17,070 nt of DNA from an uncultured Caulobacteraceae bacterium (GCA_946482375.1 CAMLRH010000023.1:1-17070), one strand, 5' to 3'; counted from the first letter of the stretch, positions 1 through 7,635 are shown. Translations and numbers: made by a program. Notes: generated by a model from the letters alone, not told the origin.

Positions 1-352
1 CGACGTAGATGTGTTCGTGCGTGTTGATCAGGATGTCGGTGATCGACGGGTCCTTTAGCAGCGGCTCGATGGGGCCGAGACCCAGCAGCTCGTCGAGGAT
101 CTCCTCGATCAACTGGTCGGTCTGCACCGGCGAGAGCAGGCGGCGCTCTTCGGCCAGCAGGTCCATCACCGGGCCGCGGATTTCGGTCCGCAGCGTCTCG
201 CGCGATGTCGTGTCGAGCGCGCCGAGATTGAGGATGTCGAGCAGCCGCTGGTGCAGCCGCACCTTCAGCTCCAGGCCGCCCTGGATCGGCTCGACGTCGG
301 GGCGCGCCACCGGGTCCTTGGTGGCGACGCTATCTTGGGACCAGAAGCTCAC
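1..352 (-). CDS. cpaF: Tad pilus assembly ATPase CpaF, N-terminal part (runs off left edge)
   Basis: Reading the minus strand from a GTG at 352 gives 117 codons with no stop up to the window edge. The protein begins MSFWSQDSVATKDPVARP and continues through a helical N-terminal region ending in LLGLGPIEPLLKDPSITDI and INTHEHIYV, the typical entry into the CpaF/TadA ATPase fold. CpaF is the cytoplasmic hexameric ATPase that powers Flp pilus assembly. The Walker motifs lie beyond the edge and cannot be checked. The GTG start overlaps the cpaE stop by four bases (GTGA) and is preceded by a strong GGAGG at five-base spacing, which supports this start and translational coupling to cpaE. Identity is confident from sequence plus operon position. 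Confidence 0.9.
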   Translation of the reverse strand, partial: MSFWSQDSVATKDPVARPDVEPIQGGLELKVRLHQRLLDILNLGALDTTSRETLRTEIRGPVMDLLAEERRLLSPVQTDQLIEEILDELLGLGPIEPLLKDPSITDILINTHEHIYV

Positions 353-1569
353 GCTTTCCTCCGCTGAGCAGCCGCCGACACCGGCAGCAGGCTGTCGGCG
401 AGGGCCGCCAGAGCCTTTTCGAGTTTCGTGCCGCGCTTGATGGCGTTGATCGCGACACCCTGGTTGATGGCCTCGACCACGACCTTGCGGTCTTCCGGCA
501 GCACCGCGTCGAAGTCGCGGCCGATCGCCTTTTCCATCGCCTTCATCGAGACGCCGGAGGCCGTCTGGCCGCCGACGCCGTTGCAGACGAGGGTCAGCGG
601 GGTGACGTCGAGGCGCTGGCTGGCCAGCACCTTCAGCTGGCGGCGCGTCAGGTGGGCGTGCGGCACCGACATCTGGGTGACCAGAACGATACGGTCGGCC
701 TGGCGCAGCGCCCGGTCGGTCCACGAGGTCCACGCCGCCGGCAGGTCGAGCAGGACGAGGTCGAAGTCACGGCGCAGCGCCGCGATCAGGTTCTCGATCA
801 GCGCCGGCTGCAGGGATTCCAGCGGGATGAACTCCTGCGGGTCACCCAGCACGCGCACGCCGCTGGAGTGCGCGCTCAGCTGCTCGCCGAAGCGAATGTC
901 GCCCAGGCTTTTGCCGGCCGCCACCACATGCCGCATGGTCACCGTGTCGGGCAGGTCGAGATAGACCGCCGCCGAGCCGGACTGCACGTCCAGGTCGGCC
1001 AGGCAGACGCGGAAATTCTTGTCGCGGCTGGCGAAGATGGTGGCCAGCTGGGTGGCGATGGTCGTCGCGCCGACGCCGCCGCCGGCCTTCAGGAAGGCGA
1101 TGACCTGACCGGACTGCTTGGGCCGGGCTTGCGTCTCAAACCGCTTCAACAGCCGCTCCAGGCTGATGACCAGCGCGGTTTCGCCCACCGGCGTGGGCAG
1201 CACGTCGGAAACACCCTCGCGCACAAGGCGGCGCGTGGTCTCCAGATCGGCGTTGTCCAGCAGCACGATGGCGCGGTCGGCGTGCTCGCTTTCCCGCAAC
1301 GCAATGCTCATGGCGTCGATTTCCGACGCCTTGGCCGCGTCGGCGCGCAGCATCAGGGCGTCCGCGCCCGCGAACGCTTCCTTGGCCGAGCGTCCCGAAA
1401 GGGGACGGAAGGTCACCTGCGGGAACTGCGCCTGCAGCGTCTCGCTCGGGGCTCCGCCCTCGAACGCCTCCGGCGCAAAGCTCACCCGCAGCCCGGCCGG
1501 AGCGGGGGCGAGCGGGACGGGGGGTTCGGACTTCGCCGAGGAGAAGGGAGACTTCATAAGCGCGCTCAT
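349..1569 (-). CDS. cpaE: Pilus assembly/localisation ATPase-like protein CpaE (TadZ)
   Basis: 406 residues. An N-terminal receiver-like domain (about 25-145) is followed by a MinD/ParA-type domain (about 153-395). The P-loop reads KAGGGVGATT at 161-170: the signature lysine at the start is kept but the lysine normally before the Thr/Ser is alanine, as is common in CpaE/TadZ proteins. LADLDVQSGSAAVYLDL (190-206) is the Walker A' region. CpaE/TadZ proteins place the Tad machine in the cell, often at a pole. The ATG at 1569 overlaps the upstream TadE-like stop as TGATG; a second in-frame ATG at 1557 would remove four residues. The end overlaps cpaF by four bases. Function is known for the family; polar localisation here is inference. 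Confidence 0.93.
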   Translation of the reverse strand: MSALMKSPFSSAKSEPPVPLAPAPAGLRVSFAPEAFEGGAPSETLQAQFPQVTFRPLSGRSAKEAFAGADALMLRADAAKASEIDAMSIALRESEHADRAIVLLDNADLETTRRLVREGVSDVLPTPVGETALVISLERLLKRFETQARPKQSGQVIAFLKAGGGVGATTIATQLATIFASRDKNFRVCLADLDVQSGSAAVYLDLPDTVTMRHVVAAGKSLGDIRFGEQLSAHSSGVRVLGDPQEFIPLESLQPALIENLIAALRRDFDLVLLDLPAAWTSWTDRALRQADRIVLVTQMSVPHAHLTRRQLKVLASQRLDVTPLTLVCNGVGGQTASGVSMKAMEKAIGRDFDAVLPEDRKVVVEAINQGVAINAIKRGTKLEKALAALADSLLPVSAAAQRRKA

Positions 1570-2156
1570 CAGGCCAAATCCTCGCCGCTGAGGGATGAGG
1601 CCACCGCAGGCATGTTGAAGGGCTGCACCCCGAATGCCTGCAGAATGCCCGGAGCGAACTGCACCCCCGTTATGCGGACCGTGACGAGCGGCTCGACGTC
1701 AGGTCCGTACGGGTTCCCTGCAAATCCCAGGCCAACGGGGCGGTATTCGACTTGCACGTTCGCCGCCTGGATGCGGCCGTAGTGGCCCTGCATCACCGCG
1801 ACGATGGCGTTGAAGGAGGTCGTGTTGAGCGAGCCCGAGCTGCAGCTCGTCGAGCTGCAGGTGATGGTCGGCGGGCCGCCGTTCTCGGTCGAGGGCACCT
1901 GCTGGCCGGCGGCCAGACCCAACGCCGTCATGGCGTCGTAGTTGACCAGCGTCTGGGCGGCCGGGGCGCTGACGACGGCCAGCCGCGCCGCCGCGCGGGT
2001 GGCGGCCTTGGCCGAATTCAGCTCCCACATCAGCCGCGCCATGTCGATGACGCCCAGCATCAGGCTGAGGAAGATGATCGAGACGAGCGCGAACTCCGCC
2101 GCCGCGGCGCCGGTGTCGTCGGTCAGGTAATTGCGAAGGGTGCGGGGGGTACTCAT
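1569..2156 (-). CDS. TadE-like pseudopilin (second of two)
   Basis: 195 residues. The short charged leader ends in a type IVb prepilin peptidase site, G16 followed by AAAAEF, with the conserved Glu21 at mature position +5 and then one hydrophobic helix (about 22-42). This is the architecture of TadE/TadF minor pilins, which are processed by the prepilin peptidase and sit in the inner membrane or at the pilus base. The C-terminal part is predicted extracytoplasmic and contains two cysteines (CSSTSC) that could form a disulfide. It overlaps the preceding TadE gene by four bases (ATGA) and cpaE by one base. It could equally be called TadF; sequence alone does not separate the two. Confidence 0.85.
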   Translation of the reverse strand: MSTPRTLRNYLTDDTGAAAAEFALVSIIFLSLMLGVIDMARLMWELNSAKAATRAAARLAVVSAPAAQTLVNYDAMTALGLAAGQQVPSTENGGPPTITCSSTSCSSGSLNTTSFNAIVAVMQGHYGRIQAANVQVEYRPVGLGFAGNPYGPDVEPLVTVRITGVQFAPGILQAFGVQPFNMPAVASSLSGEDLA

Positions 2157-2656
2157 TCGGTCCAGGCCTGTGCGTTCGAGACCGTTATCGTGTCCAGGCT
2201 GTAGCCCACCAGACCGCCAAACAGCGCACCATGGGGCGCGGCCGCCGAAATGTTGACGGTAGGGATCTTGGTGTGGCCGTCATACCGCCCGCTGTAGGTG
2301 GCGGCGGAATTATCGACGCAGGTAATGGACACCGTCACCGTGGCGTTATTGGTCCAGCCGGAGACCAGCGGGCTGCCGGTTCCGTCGAGCGTGCCCGTGC
2401 GGGTCAGGTTCTGGATTTCGGCCTCGTCGGTGTTGTCGACGAAGGCGCCGACGCCGCCGGAGTCGCAGGTCATCGGCATGCGCGCGGCGTAGCGCGCCGC
2501 GTCCCGGGCTGACGACTGGACGATGTTGTAGTTCCAGTACATCCGGCCCGCCTCGTAGAAGGCGAACATCAGCATGGTGAGGATCGGCAGGATCAGCGCG
2601 AACTCGCTCGCCGCCACGCCGCGCTCGTCGCCGAGGATATGGCGGCGTCTATTCAT
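2153..2656 (-). CDS. TadE-like pseudopilin (first of two)
   Basis: 167 residues. The leader MNRRRHILGDERG is followed by VAASEFALI, so the prepilin peptidase would cut after Gly13 and leave Glu18 at mature +5. The hydrophobic helix spans about 19-38 and is followed by the FYEAGRMYWNYNIVQSSARDAARYAA segment in split form typical of TadE proteins. Two cysteines (C64 and one near residue 112) are candidates for a periplasmic disulfide. The start ATG lies inside the end of tadG (8-base overlap) and the stop overlaps the next TadE-like gene, so the set is likely made from one transcript. TadE family proteins are minor pilins needed for Flp fibre assembly. Confidence 0.87.
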   Translation of the reverse strand: MNRRRHILGDERGVAASEFALILPILTMLMFAFYEAGRMYWNYNIVQSSARDAARYAARMPMTCDSGGVGAFVDNTDEAEIQNLTRTGTLDGTGSPLVSGWTNNATVTVSITCVDNSAATYSGRYDGHTKIPTVNISAAAPHGALFGGLVGYSLDTITVSNAQAWTE

Positions 2657-4187
2657 AGAGCCGCACCGCGTAGAAGCGGGTTTCCTCGCCCACGGCCGAG
2701 GTGTCCGTCGTCGCCTCGATGAACTCGGCGTAGATGGTGTGGTCCTTGGCCGGGGCCAGGATGAACAGGTCGGCGTAGCCGCGCACGGTGGCCGCCTGGT
2801 TCGGCTTGATGTTGTCGGCCACGCAATTCATGACCACGACGGAAATGGTGCGGCGATCAGGGGTCGCCTGCGAGCCCGTGGTGTTGCACTGGGGCTTGGC
2901 GTAGTCGTTCGTGCCGCTGGTGGATGTCTGACTATCGCTAAAGGCGCCGGCGGGCGTGGCGATGCCGCCGTTGGCGACGCCTTTCAGCATCGCAAGTTCC
3001 CAGTTGTAGACCTGGTAGCGCGTCGGCGAGGTCACGCCGCTCGCCGCGTGGGGGCCATAGTAGTCCCAGCCCTCGGTCGTTCCGTCCGGGTTCTGCGGGA
3101 TGTAGCTCGTCGGGTCGATGCCGCTGTGGTTGGTGGCGAAGTACTTGCGCACGTTCCACTGGCCGACGCCGGGACCTGTCGTCTGACCGCAGTCGACCGG
3201 GAAGGGCATCCCGTTGGGATCGGCGGTGAAGGCCGAGCAGTCGTTGCTGGGCGTCGCCAGCGCGTTGTTGGCGATGTTGCAGGCGTTGCTGCCCGAGTTG
3301 GTCTTCTTGCCGATCATCGTATTCATCGCCGGCGCATAGGCCGGATCGGTCTTCTTCGCCGCCGGCTGGCCGTTGACGTAGATGTCGAAGCGCATGTTGA
3401 ACCAGTCGTCGGCGCTGGCGATGTTGCCGAAGCGCGGCGTGACCTGCTCGCCGTAGCATTCCGACAGCGGCGGGTTGCGCGCCAGGGCGTCGCTGATGAC
3501 GTTGGCGGCGTTGCTGCTGTTGACCGACAGGAAGCCGTACATGCCGCCCGTACCCGTGCCGCTCGGGCCGCTGCTTGGCGCGGGCGTCAGGATGATGCCC
3601 TTGCCGGTCAGGTCGGACGCGTTGAAGGCTGTGCTCCCCGGCTCGTTGGGGTTGCAGATCATCATCGGCGGCACCTTGCAGAGCGCCGAGCCGAAGCCGG
3701 CGACCGCGTGCGCCCGGGCGTTGAACTGGGTGAGGCCGAGGATGGCGCCCATCACCAGGCCCATGGGCCGCGGCGCCAGCGTGATCTCGATGTAGTTGGC
3801 CTTGCTGTCGGTCGCCGTCAGGGCGACACCGGTGGTGTCGGGCGCGCCGGTGCGCGCATCCGTCAGGTTGGTCAGGAACTGGATGGTGTCGCCGCCCTGG
3901 ATGGTGTTGGCCTGATAGGCGTTGCCGAGGCGGTTGGAGTTCTGGACCAGCGCGCCCTGCGCGGCGGTGGTGGCGCGGGTGATGGCGCCGGCCTTGCCGT
4001 CGAGCTGGGTGGCGCCGGCCAGCGCCGCGGCGTCGACGGCCGCTTCCAGCTCCGCCCGAAGCGCATAACCCCGGCTGATATCCCAGGCGAGCGCCCCCAC
4101 GCCGACGAAGGCAACGAGCCCGACGGCGAAAAGTGGCGCTACGGCGCCGGATACATCGCGCGCAAACCTGAGAAGCGGGGGGAGCAT
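2649..4187 (-). CDS. TadG-like Flp pilus-assembly protein
   Basis: 512 residues. The N-terminus (residues 1-60) has a leader ending at Gly14, then AVAPLFA and a membrane helix, then AWDISRGYALRAELEAAVD and AAALAGA, the conserved opening of TadG/TadE-G-like proteins. The glutamate found at +5 in pilins is absent, as expected for TadG. The rest is a large predicted periplasmic region rich in Asn, Thr and Gly, with the paired segment CKVPPMMICNP near residues 170-180 seen in alphaproteobacterial TadG proteins. I see no clear metal-ion-dependent adhesion motif that would support a von Willebrand A domain. It begins 12 bases after the short CpaD-like gene and overlaps the following tadE by eight bases. 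Confidence 0.85.
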   Translation of the reverse strand: MLPPLLRFARDVSGAVAPLFAVGLVAFVGVGALAWDISRGYALRAELEAAVDAAALAGATQLDGKAGAITRATTAAQGALVQNSNRLGNAYQANTIQGGDTIQFLTNLTDARTGAPDTTGVALTATDSKANYIEITLAPRPMGLVMGAILGLTQFNARAHAVAGFGSALCKVPPMMICNPNEPGSTAFNASDLTGKGIILTPAPSSGPSGTGTGGMYGFLSVNSSNAANVISDALARNPPLSECYGEQVTPRFGNIASADDWFNMRFDIYVNGQPAAKKTDPAYAPAMNTMIGKKTNSGSNACNIANNALATPSNDCSAFTADPNGMPFPVDCGQTTGPGVGQWNVRKYFATNHSGIDPTSYIPQNPDGTTEGWDYYGPHAASGVTSPTRYQVYNWELAMLKGVANGGIATPAGAFSDSQTSTSGTNDYAKPQCNTTGSQATPDRRTISVVVMNCVADNIKPNQAATVRGYADLFILAPAKDHTIYAEFIEATTDTSAVGEETRFYAVRLYE

Positions 4188-4199
4188 CTCGTCAAACCT

Positions 4200-4505
4200 T
4201 TACTTCCCGCCGGAGCCACCGCCGGAACCACCACCCCCCGTCACCGTCTGCGTGGACTCGCCGGACGGCTGGATCACCGTCCCGGTGTCGTAGCGCTTCT
4301 GCGCCACGCCGGTCCGCGGGCCGCTGGAAGCGGGGGGATTGTCATACGCGTAGTTCGGGGCCGGGTCGGCCACCTGGGCGGCCAGGTTCTGCCGCAGCGC
4401 GCGCCCGAACTCCGGGTCGGTGCGGTTCGCCTGGTTGGGGATCGCCTCGCAGCCCGAGAGGGCGAGGGCGACCAGTCCGACTGTCAGATATCCGTATCGC
4501 ATCAT
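4200..4505 (-). CDS. Short CpaD-like lipoprotein
   Basis: 101 residues from the ATG at 4505, chosen because AGGGACGGG lies just upstream and because it gives a clean lipoprotein signal (MMRYGYLTVGLVALALSGC, lipobox LSGC). An upstream ATG at 4526 would overlap cpaC and add seven residues. The segment PEFGRALRQNLAAQVADP resembles the C-terminal CpaD pattern FGCA..NLAAMVADP, followed later by a KRY..G element also seen at CpaD ends. Known CpaD proteins are about twice this length, so this looks like a CpaD reduced to lipobox plus C-terminal element, with the FGC cysteine replaced by Arg. The tail is a low-complexity Gly/Ser run. Position between cpaC and tadG fits a secretin-associated outer-membrane lipoprotein. 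The homology is my pattern match, not a search result. Confidence 0.7.
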   Translation of the reverse strand: MMRYGYLTVGLVALALSGCEAIPNQANRTDPEFGRALRQNLAAQVADPAPNYAYDNPPASSGPRTGVAQKRYDTGTVIQPSGESTQTVTGGGGSGGGSGGK

Positions 4506-4512
4506 CCCGTCC

Positions 4513-5937
4513 CTAGAAGAGAACATGGCCGTAGGAGCCTTCGACGCCGACCCTGGTCGGGTCCAGGCCCATGAGGGCGCGGTCCTCGGGATTGATCCCG
4601 CTGCGCCGGCCCTGCTGGGCGTCGAAGTCCGACGGCGGCGCGAAGCTGTCGGCCGGCGACGCCTGCGGTCCGCGCGTCGGCGCGGCCAGGTGCGGCGTCA
4701 CCACCATGACCAGCTCGGTCTGGTTGCGCTGGTAGCTCGTCGAGCGGAACAGTGTCCCCAGGATCGGCAGGTCGCCGATGAAGGGGTACTGCCGGATGGC
4801 GTTCTCGTAGTCGTCGCGCAGCAGGCCGGCGATGGTGAAGCTCTCGCCGTCGCGCAATTCCACGGTCGTCTTGGCGCGGCGCACCTTGATGCCCGGAATG
4901 GTCAGGCCGCCGGTGGTGATCGAGGCGTTCGGGTCGATGTCGGAGACTTCCGGCGCGACGACCAGGTTGATGACGCCGTCGTCCAGCACCGTCGGCGTGA
5001 AGGCCAGCGAGATGCCGAACTGCTTGAACTCGACGGTGATCGTGGAGGTGACCACGCCGGCGCTGACTTCACCGGCGCTTTGGGCGACCGGGATCGGGAA
5101 CTCGCCGCCGGCCAGGAAGCTGGCGGTATCGCCGCTCATGGCCACCAGCGTCGGCTGGGCGAGCGTCTTGGCGAGGCCACGCTCTTCCAGCGCGTCGAAC
5201 AGGATGTCGAGGTCGACGTCACCGTGGCGGAAGCGCAGCTGGCCAAGGCCGAAGCTGTCGAGCAGGACGCCGCCGATGGTGTCGCCGGTGGAGATGAAGG
5301 GCCGGCTGGTGTCGATGTTGTGCGTCTCGACGTTGAGCCGCAGGCCCTTGGCGATGTTGCGCTCCACCTCGACGAAGCGGACGGTCAGCATGACCTGCTG
5401 GCTGCCCTGCACGCTCATCATGTTGACGACCTTGCCGGGCGCGAAGGTCTCGGCCAGCGCCAGCGCCTGCTGCAGGCGCGCGCCGCTGCTCACCGGACCG
5501 GACAGCACCAGGCTGTCGCCTGACGGCGTGACGGCGATGCCGGTCTCGCCCGGCAGGATGTCATAGAGGCGCTGCTTGAGGCCCGAGCTGTTCGCGCCGA
5601 CGGTGATCATCGCCACCGACAGCAGCCGCTTGCCGGGTCCGTAGATGGAAAGCGCCGTCGTGCCGGGCTTCTTGCCGACCACGTAGATGGAGCGGTCGGA
5701 CAGCGGCAGGACGTCGGCGACATCGGGGTCGGCGATCATCAGGTCGGTGTAACGGGCCCCGACATCGAGCACTTCCGACTGGCCGGCGGGAACGATCAGT
5801 TCCTCCCGCGCCTGGGCGAAAGCGTCCGCGGGCGTCAGAACCGCCGCCCCGGCGAGCAGCAGGCCGGCAAACGCCAGTCCGCGCATGAAGGATCTGGTCC
5901 GTTGGATCAGTCCGTTCCTGGTCTCGGCGGTGTTCAT
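4513..5937 (-). CDS. cpaC: Tad pilus outer-membrane secretin CpaC (RcpA)
   Basis: 474 residues from the ATG at 5937, preceded by GGGGGCG; a TTG at 5967, directly after the cpaB stop, would add ten residues and is less likely. The signal peptide runs to about residue 43 (PADAFAQA). Residues about 45-115 are the CpaC N-terminal domain (VPAGQSEVLDVGARYTDL), followed by a BON/ring-like region and the secretin core (about 210-425) with EFKQFGISLAFTPTVLDDG and QYPFIGDLPILGTLFRS, both hallmark secretin segments. The protein forms the outer-membrane channel through which the Flp pilus leaves the cell. The C-terminal tail of about 50 residues is Pro/Ser/Asp rich. It sits between cpaB and the CpaD-like lipoprotein, its usual neighbours. 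Confidence 0.95.
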   Translation of the reverse strand: MNTAETRNGLIQRTRSFMRGLAFAGLLLAGAAVLTPADAFAQAREELIVPAGQSEVLDVGARYTDLMIADPDVADVLPLSDRSIYVVGKKPGTTALSIYGPGKRLLSVAMITVGANSSGLKQRLYDILPGETGIAVTPSGDSLVLSGPVSSGARLQQALALAETFAPGKVVNMMSVQGSQQVMLTVRFVEVERNIAKGLRLNVETHNIDTSRPFISTGDTIGGVLLDSFGLGQLRFRHGDVDLDILFDALEERGLAKTLAQPTLVAMSGDTASFLAGGEFPIPVAQSAGEVSAGVVTSTITVEFKQFGISLAFTPTVLDDGVINLVVAPEVSDIDPNASITTGGLTIPGIKVRRAKTTVELRDGESFTIAGLLRDDYENAIRQYPFIGDLPILGTLFRSTSYQRNQTELVMVVTPHLAAPTRGPQASPADSFAPPSDFDAQQGRRSGINPEDRALMGLDPTRVGVEGSYGHVLF

Positions 5938-5967
5938 CAAGCGTCGCCCCCGACTATGCGGTTTCAA

Positions 5968-6810
5968 TTACATGCCTACGGAGTAGGTGCTGGTTTCGGT
6001 GCCCCGGGTGACCTTCACCGTCCGTCCGCCGCGACCGACGGTCGTCGGCGCCGTCACAGGCGCCGCGGTTGAAGGCATACGGAAGCCGCCAAGGTTTGCC
6101 GATGTGGTGATTAGCCGCCCACCGGGCAGCTCGTCCGAGATATGCCGCAACGCCAGCGCCACGGTGCCCAGCGACTGGGCCAGCGACAGCGACTGCGCCT
6201 GGGCCGGCGTGACTTCCAGGGTGATGGTCCGCGCCACGGTCGGCTTTTCGAGATTCTCGTTCACGTCCTGATCGACGCCGAGCACCTTGATGTTGTTGGC
6301 CAGCACCTGGGTGACGGTGACTTCCTCGCCGCCCGGGTTTGGCACCGAACGCGTCAGCAGCACGTCGACCCGGTCGCCCGGCAGGACGAAGCCGGCGACG
6401 CCCGAGACGTCGTTGGAGCGGAAGGACACGGCCCGCATGCCCGGCGTCATGGTCGCCGAAAGGTTGGCGCGGCCGCCCGCGCCGGTGATGCGGTCGGGAA
6501 GAATGGGTTCGTTGGCCACGATGGGCCGCAGCGCCCGGCGGACGCCGCCCGCGGTCGCTTCCTGCACGGTGCGGAACGAGCCGACCGGCACATAGGCTTT
6601 AGGGAAGTGGGCCACCTTCAGGACGCTGGGCGTCAGCGCGACGCCGCGGCCGATGGGTTGCGAGGCCACGACGACCGTGACCGTGTCGGTGGGTACGGCC
6701 TGCTGGGCGTCCGCCGCCTGCTGCCGTCCGAGATAGGATCTTGTGAGGAACACTGCCGCCAGACCCAACAGGGCCGCCACGATCAAAGTGATGATGGTGC
6801 GGATCGGCAT
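5968..6810 (-). CDS. cpaB: Flp pilus assembly protein CpaB (RcpC)
   Basis: 280 residues. One N-terminal membrane helix (about 5-24) precedes a SAF domain (about 44-110; VASQPIGRGVALTPSVLKV and PIVANEPILPDRI) and a CpaB/RcpC C-terminal domain containing MTPGMRAVSFRSNDVSGVAG and VLPGDRVDVLLTRSV. CpaB is an inner-membrane-anchored periplasmic partner of the secretin. The ATG at 6810 has GGGGGA upstream at a good distance. The stop codon is 30 bases before the preferred cpaC start. The gene follows the pilins after a 122-bp gap that contains a strong hairpin, which may lower its expression relative to the pilins. Confidence 0.94.
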   Translation of the reverse strand: MPIRTIITLIVAALLGLAAVFLTRSYLGRQQAADAQQAVPTDTVTVVVASQPIGRGVALTPSVLKVAHFPKAYVPVGSFRTVQEATAGGVRRALRPIVANEPILPDRITGAGGRANLSATMTPGMRAVSFRSNDVSGVAGFVLPGDRVDVLLTRSVPNPGGEEVTVTQVLANNIKVLGVDQDVNENLEKPTVARTITLEVTPAQAQSLSLAQSLGTVALALRHISDELPGGRLITTSANLGGFRMPSTAAPVTAPTTVGRGGRTVKVTRGTETSTYSVGM

Positions 6811-6850
6811 CGGTTCGTCCCCCGAACATCTTTAAGCAAATATATTATCA

Positions 6851-6889
6851 GGAACATCGCAGTTTACCCAGAGGGTTCCGCGATGTTCC
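6851..6889 (-). terminator. Hairpin between pilin and cpaB (possible attenuator or mRNA stabiliser)
   Basis: GGAACATCGC (6851-6860) and GCGATGTTCC (6880-6889) form a perfect 10-bp stem, and ACCC/GGGT inside the loop can extend it. On the transcript strand there is no following run of U, so this is not a classical terminator. Its place just after the last pilin gene suggests partial termination or protection of the pilin message 3' end. The structure is seen directly; the role is inference. Confidence 0.5.
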
Positions 6890-6932
6890 CGATAGAAAGC
6901 GTTACTCGTCGAGCTATCGACTGGACTGCTTA

Positions 6933-7115
6933 TTAGCAGTTGGCAGCCGACGGGCCCGTGATGCACTTCGCCGCATCGTTCACGGAGGTGCCGACGGCGC
7001 CGCCCAGAGCGATAGCAGCCAGGGCGATGCCGGCGCCGACGATCGCGAGGATCAGGGCGTACTCGGCAGCCGAAGCGCCAGATTCTTCTTTAAGAAAAGC
7101 GATGAACTTGGTCAT
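6933..7115 (-). CDS. Flp family type IVb pilin (copy 1, distal)
   Basis: 60 residues. A short basic leader ending KEESG is cut before ASAAEYALI, giving the Flp prepilin site with Glu18 at mature +5 and the adjacent Tyr. A hydrophobic helix spans about 19-42. The C-terminal tail carries Cys51 and a terminal Cys60. This is a major structural subunit of the Tad pilus, assembled by the machinery encoded downstream. It is nearly identical to the neighbouring pilin over residues 10-49, so the pair arose by tandem duplication. A very strong ribosome site and a following hairpin fit high expression. Confidence 0.95.
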   Translation of the reverse strand: MTKFIAFLKEESGASAAEYALILAIVGAGIALAAIALGGAVGTSVNDAAKCITGPSAANC

Positions 7116-7121
7116 GGGATG

Positions 7122-7129
7122 ACCTCCTT
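7122..7129 (-). promoter_or_regulatory. Full-consensus Shine-Dalgarno of pilin copy 1
   Basis: AAGGAGGT is an eight-base match to the anti-Shine-Dalgarno sequence, six bases before the ATG at 7115. It is much stronger than other sites in the operon and fits an abundant structural protein. Confidence 0.85.
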
Positions 7130-7149
7130 AAAAGATGCGGCAGCTGGAA

Positions 7150-7329
7150 TTAGCAAGCCGTGGCGGGAGTGGTGATGCAGGCGGCCGCGTCGTTGACCGA
7201 CGTGCCGACGGCGCCGCCCAGAGCGATAGCAGCGAGGGCGATGCCCGCGCCGACGATCGCGAGGATCAGGGCGTATTCAGCAGCCGACGCGCCGGCCTCT
7301 TCTTTTAGGAAAGAAACAAACTTGGTCAT
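7150..7329 (-). CDS. Flp family type IVb pilin (copy 2, promoter-proximal)
   Basis: 59 residues: the N-terminus MTKFVSFLKEEAG is followed by the prepilin cleavage site and ASAAEYALILAIVGAG, with Glu18 at mature +5, then one hydrophobic helix. The tail ends TTPATAC, with cysteines at 51 and 59. It differs from copy 1 only at a few leader residues and in the tail (one residue shorter). GAGGGGG lies seven bases before the ATG. It is the first gene after the promoter region, so it should be the most highly transcribed gene of the operon. Family assignment is firm; whether both copies enter the same fibre is not visible from sequence. Confidence 0.94.
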   Translation of the reverse strand: MTKFVSFLKEEAGASAAEYALILAIVGAGIALAAIALGGAVGTSVNDAAACITTPATAC

Positions 7330-7433
7330 GGGATAACCCCCTCAGATGATCACTACTTGGGTGAGGGTCCGATTTCTCAATCAGACCGGGGGGTATCCGC
7401 TGAACAAGTCTTTGGAGGTCGCCCCTTGAGGCG

Positions 7434-7463
7434 ATAAAAACCTCGGCATTAATGAGTTGTAAA
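7434..7463 (-). promoter_or_regulatory. Candidate pilin promoter
   Basis: On the minus strand TTTACA (7463-7458) is followed after 18 bases by TTTTAT (7439-7434), matching five of six and four of six bases of the sigma-70 consensus. Transcription would start near 7427, leaving a leader of about 100 bases before pilin copy 2. The match is moderate but it sits directly beside the CtrA-like site. Confidence 0.4.
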
Positions 7464-7465
7464 TA

Positions 7466-7480
7466 CTAAAAAGTGGTTAA
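7466..7480 (-). promoter_or_regulatory. Candidate CtrA binding site upstream of pilins
   Basis: The minus strand reads TTAACCACTTTTTAG, i.e. TTAA-N7-TTAG, one base off the TTAA-N7-TTAA consensus; the first half TTAACCA agrees with the preferred TTAACCAT form. It lies two bases upstream of the putative -35 element, where CtrA commonly activates. Pilin genes of Caulobacter are known CtrA targets. CtrA control here is inference. Confidence 0.45.
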
Positions 7481-7635
7481 TGCCTAATAGTCACCTTATT
7501 ACTTAATACATTTGTACTAATTCTAATCTTGGAGCCGGAATCGTATATCTATTATGTGTAGGGCGGCCTTTGTGCCCGATCCGGGGCCTTGAGGCCTACT
7601 TTTGTCTCAGAACGGGCCAAAAAGTGCGCAATCCT

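Noticed and set aside
2574..4574. Plus-strand open frame of 666 codons over tadG and the CpaD-like gene
   Set aside because: Composition is Arg/Gly/Val/Ala repetitive without domain features, and the opposite strand encodes clearly recognisable Tad proteins.
7419..7434. Hairpin TCGCC-CCTTGA-GGCGA as a terminator
   Set aside because: The stem is only five pairs and no U run follows on either strand in the right place; more likely part of the pilin promoter/leader.
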